Shown piece by piece: positions 34,460-45,678 of a stretch of DNA of 64,000 bases (its first letter is position 1; every line of letters starts with the position of its first letter). The translations under genes and the position numbers were made by a program. Where the stretch lies: positions 15,649,001 to 15,713,000 of the forward strand of contig CM042020.1 in the NCBI GenBank assembly GCA_023525975.1, in the 5' to 3' direction. Origin of the DNA: Smallanthus sonchifolius (Eukaryota > Streptophyta > Magnoliopsida > Asterales > Asteraceae). The notes under the pieces are model-generated. The model was not told the origin of the DNA and did no database searches. It was given only the letters and a program-made list of their open reading frames with translations.

Positions 34460-34861
34460 AGAAAAAGGAGAGTGAAGACAAGTTGTTTGAATTTGAAAGA
34501 ACAAGGAAGATCCAATCATGTTTAATTGATCTCAACTGTTCATTTAATGGAAAGGTGAAAGCTTTTTGATAAGTTCATGAATTTGCAGGTGAATGTATAA
34601 CAACATTAACAGTAGCTCACCTGTCTTCATTCCTATAATTACACTAAAATTACTATCTTTTCTCTTTATTTTTTAATTAAATAATAATTTTTTATACTTT
34701 TATCATTATCTTTTCTCTCTTCTTCACTCACAACCACTTTAAAAAAATATTAAAAAATTATACGAGTGAACAGTGTTTCCCCCAAATATACAAAAAATTT
34801 ATACATTTTCTCTCTCCTCCACTTACAATCACTTTAAACCACTCTTTAAAATATAGGGAAA

Positions 34862-35470
34862 TCACTCATATAAATATAGAAAACCTATTGTGAATACTCT
34901 AACTGATAATGTATTAAACTGATAATGTATTACAGTGTATATTGTTTTATTTATTTTACAAACCTTTTTTATTACAGTGAATAAAAAACTAGAAGTTGGG
35001 TTTTGGGTTGGCAGGTAGAACTGATAAAGTCGAACATAATTCATATATATTGTAAAAATGGTATCAGAGCTTTCTATGACTCCATCAATGTTTTTGAGGG
35101 TCATATTTTTCCAGAATTTGGTAAAAAAAGTTCTTTGAATGCAAAGAATATTTTGGTCGTCATAATCAACCTCTGGAGACCACTTCCAGATCCATGTGAT
35201 ACTGAATTGAATGTAAAAATGTGAAGCAGACATATTTTTAATGAAATTATCATCCTGCTGAGCCTCTATTAAAACTGGAGAGACTTCTACCCATTGAGTA
35301 TAAAGAGTTTTGTATAATTCAGGAAGAATATTCACTGAAGGGTCAAATGATTGCCACCATTTATAAAACCAGACTGGAATTTTCTTTCCGTAAATATGAA
35401 AACAGATTTTTATGAACCACGAATGTTTTTGTTTCGGGTTCTTATATAAAAATGTTTTATAAAAAAGCAT
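34862..35470 (-). CDS. 202-codon frame of unknown function, possibly retroelement- or pararetrovirus-derived
   Basis: This frame is unusually long for such AT-rich DNA and has a protein-like composition rich in Trp, Tyr and Phe (PVWFYKWWQSFDP, YTQWVEVSPVLIEAQ, FSITWIWKWSPEV). The aromatic pattern recalls polyprotein fragments of integrated plant pararetroviruses or other retroelements. I cannot name a domain, and no reverse transcriptase, protease or zinc knuckle is present. Composition becomes chance-like after about residue 165, so the real coding part may end earlier. No promoter or intron evidence. It is most likely an orphan fragment of an inserted element. Confidence 0.35.
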   Translation of the reverse strand: MLFYKTFLYKNPKQKHSWFIKICFHIYGKKIPVWFYKWWQSFDPSVNILPELYKTLYTQWVEVSPVLIEAQQDDNFIKNMSASHFYIQFSITWIWKWSPEVDYDDQNILCIQRTFFTKFWKNMTLKNIDGVIESSDTIFTIYMNYVRLYQFYLPTQNPTSSFLFTVIKKVCKINKTIYTVIHYQFNTLSVRVFTIGFLYLYE

Positions 35471-35773
35471 TTTTATAGTCCCAATAATTGTATCGAATTG
35501 GAGCTTTGGTTTGGGGATGTATAAGCTCCCTTTCCTTTAATGGAGAAGTTTCCCATGTTTCTAGTTAAAAATATTAATTCTAATCCGGGCATACTTGAAA
35601 TAGTGTAACTAGAACATGACCCATACTCTTTTTTTAAACAGGTCAAACAGGTTGAAAGGATGTGAACGGGTTGGCGGATTGTATATAGGGTTGTAATTAG
35701 GGGTGTGAATTTCTGACACAACATGGACCTGACACGAAATTCACAATTTGGGTTCTAGACGTGCTTGGGTTAA

Positions 35774-38440
35774 TGTAAGGCCCCAAACCGGGCACCTTAC
35801 AGTTGATTCTCATTACGGGTTATTCCTTCGAAAGTACTCATTTTAGATATATTAAACTACAGTGGAAGTCTTTCCTAAAAATATTAATTACTATTTAATG
35901 TCATTAAGTTACCACACGAATGCATGCGCACCAACCCGAGTAGCCTCGCTCCCAAGCCAAGATACCTCGTCTAGCAAACTCACCTGCAAAACAATCTAAC
36001 GTACATACAAAGTCAGCTACGCTGAGTGAGTTCTAATAGTTTAATTTAATTAAAAGCCAACTCGTCTCAATAGTTATTTAAACTTTACCCAGGACCCACG
36101 GTCCTTATAAATTAGATCCACAATTCATTAACCATTAGATAACCCCTGTTATCACCGGATATCCCATAATAACTCGTCACCCATGATTCTTCCCATAATA
36201 ATACTCCCGCAGTCTCATTGACATAGGTCGGACTTGCTATACTAATAACTCATGCTCATGTACACGTATTAACTCGACACTTGGTTAACACAACAAATCC
36301 CTAACATCAACTTACTTAGCCTTGACCAAGGCTCTTACAAATCGACTGACATAACAGTCGTAAACATTACATCACAATCCTGACATAACGGTCAATCTAA
36401 CTCTATCACCACAATAATACTATCTCATGCATAACAAATATAACTCAACCCTTGTATGCAATTTAACACAAATATAAAAGCACACAAGCACATACCTCAT
36501 TACTGCACCCTCGTCAGGGCGTTCTACAGACCCCAAGCTCATCACTGTCATGTTGGACATCGTCACCTTTGGTGACCTCCCGAAGGACATTGTCCTCTAC
36601 AATCCCGTTTGCCGTGACATAATGACAACAATGCAAACACAATACCCGCCGTGTCACAAGGACAACGACACAATACACACACATGTATAATCACATAATA
36701 ATATACTCTACATACATGATTCATTAACTGCACATGCACTTCACACATAGCACTAGAATAAGATATCCTACACGTATTCATAAGCGTTTAGCTTATATCC
36801 TGACTCACCCTGACTAACTCGTAACACAATACACCGCTAATATAGCAACACGCATACAACTACTATATCTCATTATTTGAGCATATACCCCGTACATGCA
36901 TACCCTGTGACACTTCCTAGTCGTACCTGTACGACCTGTTCACTACAATCCCGACTCACCCTTGTTAGGTCACTATACGACCCGTGACCATTTAACCACC
37001 TTTATACCTAGATCACAAGATCTCATAAACACCCCCGTAGGCCCTCCGACTTATTACTGAATGTTTTAGTTCATAAACACCTCGGGTTTAAACCCAAAAC
37101 TCTTAACACGTTTAATACGTTAAACATCTCTGGTAAGTATGTACGATAGCCCAAACACGTTAAAACATTTAAAAGAGGGGGATTAGAAACTCACAGGTTA
37201 TGCCGAGTCTTAGTCCTTGCCCTGCAACTCGCTCGTTCACGCTCTAAATCCGAACCTGTCAATATATGATTACAGGATCAGACGCGTTCTAATCGTACCT
37301 TGAATTATGTATAACAATATAAGTAAACTCCAACACTCGACTCATCTTCTCATTGTCACTTCTTCATGAAACCCTAGTCTAACATGCATGCACGCACGGG
37401 TGCCATGCGAACCCTTAACCATCCCCATCTCGTAGATACAGACTCGCACGGTCCACCCTTACTCCATTAAGACATCATCGGCTTAGCTCGAGTGTCCACG
37501 CCCATGCATGCACGATGCCATGTACACGTAAGACCTTAACGGGTGTCGTACCCGTATCCTTTGCCAAGCACCACCACGACACTACCACTTCCACCATTCT
37601 CGTCCCCCTCCTTGAGCCTCACTAGACGCGCATCACCTAGCCCGCCACCTTCGCACCGTCGTCTTCATCCTTGATACTGGGTCAAACCCTAGTCGGTCAC
37701 CCTCACAGGCTCTGAGCTCCTCCACCACGCACTACCGTGTTTTCCCCACTGCCACCATAGCGTGCTACCACTGCCGTCATAACCATCCCCCACCACCATG
37801 GGTCTCGTCTTTCTTGTCTGGTAGCCCAGTCGGACCACCTTTCTCCCATGCCGTCGCTGACCTGATTCCCGTAACCGCCCCTATTACCGACCACCCTGCT
37901 TGCCATCGAGTCGTCGCCATTACATCTCTACCACCACTCGTGACCATCGCTTCCATAACCGGCCACCCCCTTCCGTCTCCTCCGCCGATAGCCGAGACCA
38001 CAGCCCACTCTAGCCGGGTTCCCATGCAGTAACACGAATCAGAAAGTAAAATAAGGGGTGAGAGGTTTAACTTACGCGAAGAGAGGTCCTCTTCCGCTAG
38101 ACGCTTCCACAAGTCCGTCGCACGAACACCATCGTGCTCCCCTCCTCTCTGACAACTCTCTCTCTTTCTCTCGATGCCTTTGCTGTCGTACAAGACCTAG
38201 GCCGAATGGCCTAGGATTTCACACTAAATGGATTATATACCTCCTCAAGTTACATCCGGGTCCTTGTAGTTCCTACATCGGACATTTTGATCACAAGTTA
38301 GCTCCTTAACGAATAACTGTCTCCCTTATTGTCGTTAAAACACACGTCCTTTGGTTAACCCTACTTATCATTATGTTTAGATAAGATTCGGGTCGTCCAC
38401 TAACCCAAACCATTAACTCTCGGATTATCGGGATGTTACA
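35774..38440 (-). repeat. 3' LTR of the 12.6-kb element
   Basis: Colinear with 45679-48363. The region about 37400-38200 is markedly GC-richer than its surroundings and gives chance ORFs in both LTR copies, on both strands. These are not genes because the same frames are broken differently in the two copies. Confidence 0.92.
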
Positions 38441-38460
38441 AGTCTATCCCCCTTAAAAGA
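38441..38460 (-). other. Polypurine tract next to the 3' LTR
   Basis: The minus strand reads TTTTAAGGGGGATAGACT immediately before the LTR start TGTAACATCCC. A purine-rich primer for plus-strand synthesis is expected exactly here. Confidence 0.65.
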
Positions 38461-39736
38461 GGATTCGTCCTCGAATCCCACGTCGGCATAAATCACCACA
38501 ACTCATCCTTTCCATTCTTACTCGTGCACCAAAACCCTTAGGTGCTATCTGTCCTCTGTCGTATACGCATCCTCCTTCTCCTTACTTTTCCATAGACATG
38601 ACGTCACTCTTTTGTTGTAACCCTAATGATCTCGTCTCTCTGGTGATCATCCCCGATTAAGGTTCCTTGCTCTTCACAATTAGGATCATGCGTCATTCTT
38701 CTTATCTCGCACTCTAATCTCCATCCAGCGATGACTCCTCAAAAACTCTGGCACCACTGCATTGTGTGTAAGGGTACCTCCCTTGTCCCTCTTTGGAAAT
38801 CTCTAGGAGCTTGTGCCTAGCTACTCTGGTTCCAACAACATTCTTCTACCAAAATTTCCATTTACTTCAGTATCACGCATTTAATACGTCCCTTAAGTAC
38901 GTACACACCCAATGCTAGGGTCATCTTTATCAGCTCTTGATGTTTCTCAAGGCTCATATACCTTGGTCGCGTCTTTTTCAATCATCTAAATGCTTGCCTT
39001 CCTTAAATGCTCCACGGGAGCTCATATTAAGCTGGTCTTGGATTTACCAACGTAGGCATATCCTTCTTAGTCACTTACGTGCAATCCTACACTTACCCCT
39101 CCTGAGTTTCACCTTTCTATATGTTGCTCTACCATTACCATGCAATTCCCGACCGCACCTCATTTATCATGTACGAACATGAAGTCCGTCTGGTCACAAG
39201 CCTCAACTATTCGTCGTCTCGCCCAGGGAAAAACATCCCTAATATTCCGGTGTCTCATCTCTACTGAATTCTTCATATTGAACGTGTTCCGTGAAGGTCC
39301 TTCATCACTTTGCTAACTCCGTGTTGAAATCTTCAGCGTCCTCACCTTGATCTCATCATAAACATATCTTGGTTAAACGTCCACGTAACGCTTTCCTCAT
39401 CTACTCTCACAGCTTCTCCCATTGGCTTCGTGCTCCGAATTCCCGATATATAAGCATAGGCATCTCATAAGAGCACCTCACTGGTTGCTTAGAAAGACAT
39501 CATAACTCCTTGCATCACCTCGACGTATCAGCATCGAAAAAATCGCCAAGATAGAAATTCTATACTTGAGCACACTGACCACCCGTCCTATGCACTACCT
39601 AGCGTGTATTACAAGGACACACCGACACACATAACTACCGAACACACAACATTCTACACATGTACTAGTAACTCACCCTTCTAACTTGCACAAAGTGCAC
39701 ATACACAACTAGCTAGATCTGAGTAAATCTACGTGC
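38461..39736. other. Internal region of the 12.6-kb element, noncoding
   Basis: No domain of a retrotransposon polyprotein is recognisable on either strand; all frames are short. It may be a fully decayed pol or non-coding LARD sequence. Confidence 0.5.
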
Positions 39737-39741
39737 ATACA

Positions 39742-41021
39742 TGATAAGTGACCAAAGTTTCATGCATTAAAGGGTGCAATATGTTTTATTTATGCAAATT
39801 AATATGGGGAATACAAAAGTTTTGTGTAGCTATGCATGTGCAGGTGTTGAAAGCTTAAAGTATGATTTTGGAAGATATTAGGTGAGAGATGCAAGAGTCG
39901 GAAGAGACACGGAGAAAACGGGGCAGAAACTCAGGACCTGGCGTAAGCCTACTCCACCTGGCGTAAGCCTACTATACCAGCGTAAGCCTACTCCACCTGG
40001 CGTAAGCCTACTCCACCAGCGTAAGCTTACTCCGCCCAGCGTAGGCCTACTCCGAACCAGTTCATTCACAGCAAACTTCAGTGTTGCGGAGTAAGCTTAC
40101 GCCCCACCAGCGTAAGCTTACGCTGGTTACATTATTTTGACGCGGATTTTCGGGAAACTGCCGAAAATGAGAGTTTAAGTGGGGGTTTCTTCCCCAAATT
40201 CAAAATCAGCTTTTTGGAGACAGATTTTTTGGGCGATTTTGGGTGTGCTTGGAGGCTAGGAAACATATTCTTGAAGATTGGTATCAAGAAATTGAAGAAT
40301 CGAAGATGAATTCCACAACCATGAGCGGCTAATCCACCGGTAATCATTCCCGGGTCGATTGTTTGTAAGTTTTTAGAGTTTTATCATGTGCTAGCATTGA
40401 GAAACAATTCTTGTAATCGTTTGGTTTGAAATACTTGAATCTTTGTGTTTAGTATGGTTATGAACTCACGGGAGTCGATAAATTCTTGCACCATTGACCC
40501 CGTTAGATGATAATTGCTATGAACTTTGATTTGTGTTGAATCTATTGATTAATCTAATTCTATATTGCATACATTTGTCTCGATTTCATTCGTGAATATT
40601 GTTTTACACTATTTGCCGATGATGTATGAATGTTGATGTTCTTGGTTAGATTTGGTTAATCATTTGATTGTTTGAACTCATATGTTGGTGTGATAATCCC
40701 TAATTACTTGTGAACTTGAAACCCAGGTGTGATTCCTTTTTAATTATTGTTTACAACTTAAACCGTTTATTTTCTACTTGATTACTCGTGATCGTTTTGC
40801 TAGTTGATAACCATTGCTTGTTGGATTTGTTAATTTCACCTCAATCATTGCTTGTGTTTGGTCAGAAAGACCCATTGCAACTTCATAAATCACATTGTTA
40901 ATTGAAGTTAAGCACCGACCATAAAATCTTCGTGGTTCGACACCCTTCTTACCCTAACTAGTTTAAGGTGATTAGGACACTCTAATTATTTATCTTTGAC
41001 CGGTCCCTTCGACACCGATCA
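39742..41021 (+). mobile_element. Nested Athila-like solo LTR, TSD ATACA
   Basis: Starts TGATAAGTGACCAAAG and ends TTCGACACCGATCA, flanked by ATACA (39737-39741 and 41022-41026). It is the same family as the LTRs of the 58236-63842 element, in opposite orientation, including the GCGTAAGCTTACGC minisatellite (about 39940-40125). Recombination removed its interior. Confidence 0.92.
39940..40125. repeat. GCGTAAGC(C/T)TAC minisatellite in the solo LTR
   Basis: Eight or more units of GGCGTAAGCCTACTCCACC-type, grading into the palindrome AGCGTAAGCTTACGCTGG. In the Athila-like LTRs the units are mostly palindromic, so this copy has diverged. Confidence 0.8.
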
Positions 41022-41433
41022 ATACAATATGAACTCGTCACCTATAGACATACAAGTATATCAGGTTGTCTGGCCCAAAGGCACAAGCAACACGATCTCC
41101 CGCCTGACTGCCGTCAGACACAATAACCTGTTGACAAATGCCAACACCATATCAAGTTTACACTTGATCTCCCGCTTAGCTAATGCCAGACACAATATCA
41201 AGCTTACGCTTGATCTCCCGCCATGACTATTAAGTACGTGACACAAATAACTCATACTCATAAGCAACTCAATTAACGACATACAAGTTTATTCACAAAA
41301 CTCTCTCATGTCCTTAAGCATCAAAACATTTACCTCGCGAAACTCTATGCCTTAAGATATAAAGACATTCAATATCATAGTAAGGATAAACACCCCCTTA
41401 CACTTCCCACATCACCTAAGCATAACACATAGG

Positions 41434-44095
41434 TGTCACACCCCAACCGACGGCAGATTATACGTCGGGGCGGACGCGGTTGTTCAATAGCACAAGGTTG
41501 ACTATTAAAGTTTCAGTATTTCATTAATGAATAATTTAAGATTCAATACAAGGAAGAAAAATACGAATACAACATTTAATTTAAGTAGTCTAGGTCCAAA
41601 GCATCCTATGTGATCACGAATAAGTCTCATGATGTAAACCTGAAACATGTGAAAGAATCTGTCAACTACAAAATAGTTGGTGAGATACAAATGTTTTGAC
41701 ACAGTTTAACAAGTATTTGAAAAGTATTACAATTCACTATGATTCATGCATTCTATAATGTAAGTATGAGAAAACAAGTATCTTAAACATTGTGCACATT
41801 CAATCCTCCAACCATGTTTAGGCATAACCCGTAGGGTTAAAAGTTTGGTTTAGTAACAAACACCAAGGGCTCCCCCCGAAGGGTCAATCAATCAAGGTGG
41901 ATTGGTCAAATGCAATAGATCTATCATTGTTACCATAGGCTTGATCAAAGTTAATGAATATGCTAGTTTTAAGTTTAATCTAAGCATACAAGTCTCAAGT
42001 TTAACATAAGAATAAACACGTAGTCATAGTTGTACAAGAATTGTATAAGTTTAAGAATTTTGAACATGTTTCACCCCAAAAGCATAGAAAGGAAAAAGGG
42101 GCTAAGTATACTCACTTGGATGATGAATAGTATCCGACATGCAAGACTTGGAGGGAGAATATCCTCACGATAAGCCTAAGTATGCAAGTTTAAAGACTTA
42201 AGTATGATCCTATAAGTCTATGGTAAGGATCTAGGATTTTAAGATTGACTAGGGTTCCAAATGGGAGGCGGGAATGATTTGTGTTCATAAAATCAAGTTT
42301 AAAGTAAAAGGTTTTAAATGAATGACGCAAGACTTGAGTATCGAAGTTTAACATAGTTTATAGTTTAAAATAATAATTATTCAAAAGCTTTACTATTATT
42401 GATCACACATGTCATGTAATAATCAAAATAGTTTTCTAAGTATTCGTACATGGAGTTGAAGTATTTGTTAAATGAAAGACTAAATAATTATTAAGGTTTA
42501 ATCATAATTATTCAAAGAATAAATAATTATTAAAGATTTATAATAATTATTTAAAGAATATATAGGATGATAATTATTATTTTAAAGGATAAATAATAAT
42601 CAAGGTTGTATAATAATTACTTCAAGAGTACATGGCTATTAAGGATAGATAATTATCTAAATATTCATCTAATTAATATAAATCATTTAAGATTTATCAA
42701 AGCATTTATGTATTAAATATGTATTATCTTGTAGTTTCAATAAGATAACATATAAGCTTCAAGGTTTACAAGTTTATAAAGTTTTATAAGTTTCAAATAG
42801 ATAAGTATATTTATTTTCTTATTGCTTTAAATTTGATAAACAATTGAATTTCTTGTTTACATGGAAAATGTATAAGTTTAAAATTAAAGTTTTAAACAAG
42901 ATTAAGTTTATTATATATATAAAAGAATAAGGAATTAAGTTTCAAATTTTATAAAACGATTTCCAAGTTTTATAACCTTTGGAAGTATTCTTTTCAAATG
43001 TTTAAAACTATTTTTAATAATTTATTATTATAAATTTTAATTAAGTTTAATTAAATATGACGTTTCCAGAAGATGAAAGTGCAATTAAAATTTATTTTAA
43101 AGTTTATAACAGTTTAATGAAATTTATAAAAATTATCAGAATTTTTTTGAATTGGATAAAAGTACAAAAAAAATGAAAAACAAAAGGTGGGGCTTTGGCC
43201 GGATCGAACTCGGGTTCCGTCCGGGTCCAACATACACACATGCACACTAACCATCCCGACTACGGGTTCGTTAGTTTAAAACATGGAAAAACAAATTGAT
43301 AAATAGAATCTCAAATCGAACCCAAATCGAACCCAAATCCCTCATGAACCCTAGAAATTTAATCCGTCAAATACACATCGATTCGCCCTCTGTTAATGAA
43401 ATTAAACAGAGGGCTTTCGATCTACACATGATTCCGAACACGATGGTACAAGATTTACCTCAAATGGTGTCGAATTGAAGGAGAACGAGTTGGGTCTTGT
43501 CGTCGACGGTCGTGAGTTCAAATTCGGCAACGCCGACTTGATTAGGGCGAGTTGAGGGTGTAGAGTGTTTGAGGGTGGTGTCGTCTACCTGTTGGCACCC
43601 GTATTTATACATGATTCCATCATTTAATGGGCGAATTAGGTGGGAGAATTACGGTTGAGTTCGAACGAGTTTAATTCGGGTTTACGCGTGATTTTGGTTT
43701 GATTCGAGTGTCGACACACCTCGGGACAGGGTCGCATGCGCGAGGGGATGCCCGAGGTTCAATGAATCTAGTCGATTTTGCGATTTCGAAAAGGCATGGG
43801 TGGAACCGGGTGTTTGCGGGACTCGAACCTAGGACCGGTTCTGGGTTTCGAAGGTTTAGTGAAATGGCAAAACAGGTCCCTGCTGTTTCGAGTTATTTTC
43901 ATTTCTTGTTAAACATAGGTTTTAGTTTAAAATGGGTTTTGCTAAATGACAGTTTCGGTCCCCGAGGTTTCTATAAAGTACAATGTTTAACGAGTTTTCT
44001 CATTTGATTAAATTTTTATAAAACGAGTTATATGGTTTGTTTGTTTAGAAATTTAACTAATTAAAATGAGTTTACAAACTTATTAAAATTTCAAG

Positions 44096-44135
<40 letters not shown>

Positions 44136-44242
44136 TATAAAATTCTCATATACATGTACATATATATCGGTTTTAAGTATAAAAGCTTTATATTTATTGA
44201 TTAAATATCTATTAAATTGGTCGGGAAATCTAGGATATTACA
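41434..44242. mobile_element. Nested solo LTR, 2.81 kb, TSD ATAGG
   Basis: Starts TGTCACACCCCAACC and ends GGATATTACA, flanked by ATAGG (41429-41433 and 44243-44247). Same family as 25802-28661. It contains AT-rich repeats (42360-43140) and a (TA)n tract (44101-44131). No coding domain. Confidence 0.92.
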
Positions 44243-44572
44243 ATAGGTGACACTATCTTAAGATCGTAGACACATACAAATAATCAAAATTCAGGTCTAC
44301 ACCGGTCTATTCATACGGTCCAATCAACCAAGCTCTAGCGTCACATCAAAGATTACATTTAGCATGAATTCATGTTGTTCAATAGGTAATCACATCATCA
44401 CACATAATTAACACTGCACCACCAATAGCAAGTTATCACACACGCGACTATCATTAACTACGTTTTAAACCATCCCATGGTAAGATTCACTGTCAAGGTT
44501 AAAATCAAGAAATTGAAAAAAACCAAGAACACATATTTCGTCTCCAAAAGTACCTGACAACCATTACTCAAA

Positions 44573-45030
44573 ATGCTTTATTCCTCTCGTGGTAATCGCC
44601 ACTACTCTAGTCATCGAACAAGTCGAAGTTATCCCCCACTTGCTCCTCGTCATCGGATTCCTCCAACCATCCATTTCTTGATTCTGAATAGCGTCTCGAA
44701 GGCTGACTTCTTACTGCAAATACATTTCTTCCTCTCCAACCGCCTCTCCTGTAAAAGGAGCTACTGAATCCATCTCTCGTAGTTGCCCTGGTAGTACTGG
44801 GAACATTAGGCGCCGGAAGCGCCAAGATCACTTCCTGTGCTGGTAGCTCCTGCTCATCCTCAGTCGTCGGTGGAACCACCGTCAATGGAACCGGTGCTAA
44901 GACTCGTCTCCCTCTAAAGATAACCGTGTGAATGGCACCAAACGTCTAGCCCGTCGCTCTGTCAACCTCCTGATAAGAGCTCCTCGCCTGACCCATCTAG
45001 TCCGAATCGTCATGGCCATCAGTACCTGCA
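44573..45030 (-). pseudogene. Possible gag-like remnant of the 12.6-kb element
   Basis: A 92-codon frame on the minus strand (44885-44573) has an acidic/Pro-rich start (PPTTEDEQELPAQEV), an Arg/Gly-rich middle (YRRGGWRGRN) and an acidic end. Position (5' part of the internal region) and composition would fit a gag remnant, but no zinc knuckle or capsid motif is seen. ATG and coding-like sequence upstream to about 45030 are interrupted by stops. Confidence 0.3.
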
Positions 45031-45662
45031 CAAGATAGAACGTTAGAGTGATTACTATGGGTGTCAATTCAGAATATGAGAGTAATCATAGACTGCCAAA
45101 TCACGGCGATCAAATGCAATTTGGTGGTCCACATTACTACTCGGATTCTAAACCTTCCCTATCATATTCACACTAGCTTTCTATCTTTCATACACCCCGG
45201 ATGCACATGCATCCCACACAACTCACATAGAACCCCACAATAATCTTGCAAATCATCAAATTTATCACAACTTCACACCATCCAAGGTTACACACAAAAT
45301 CACAAAATAATATCGACACACCAAACTATCTCACATAGTTACAATTAATGCTACTCTGCATTACTCAATTCACAACATAATCTCCTTTAACCACACCACA
45401 CAACTTCACTTAGTTCTACATACTACTACAGCACATAGCACATATCATGATCCCACACGGAACCATAAATCACTTACTCACACTAACTGGTTTACCTAGT
45501 GTAACACTACACAAACGGTAATTAATAATTACTGCTCAACTCGAAAGACGTACCTCTTAGCTCGCGGTTACTCGTGGTGGCATTCGTTTCACCCTTGTCC
45601 CATTTTCAGTTTAAGTTAAGGCATTTTATTTGTTTAAAAACACCAGTTTTCTCTTAAATCTC

Positions 45663-45675
45663 GGCTCTGATACCA
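45663..45675 (-). other. Primer-binding site, tRNA-Met (initiator) type
   Basis: The minus strand reads TGGTATCAGAGCC, three bases after the 5' LTR end (TTACA). This is the standard plant iMet primer site and fixes the element's orientation. Confidence 0.9.
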
Positions 45676-45678
45676 CCT

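Noticed and set aside
37600..38310. Several ORFs on both strands in GC-rich DNA, repeated at 47450-48220
   Set aside because: They lie in the two LTRs of one retrotransposon, are broken differently in each copy and have low-complexity translations.
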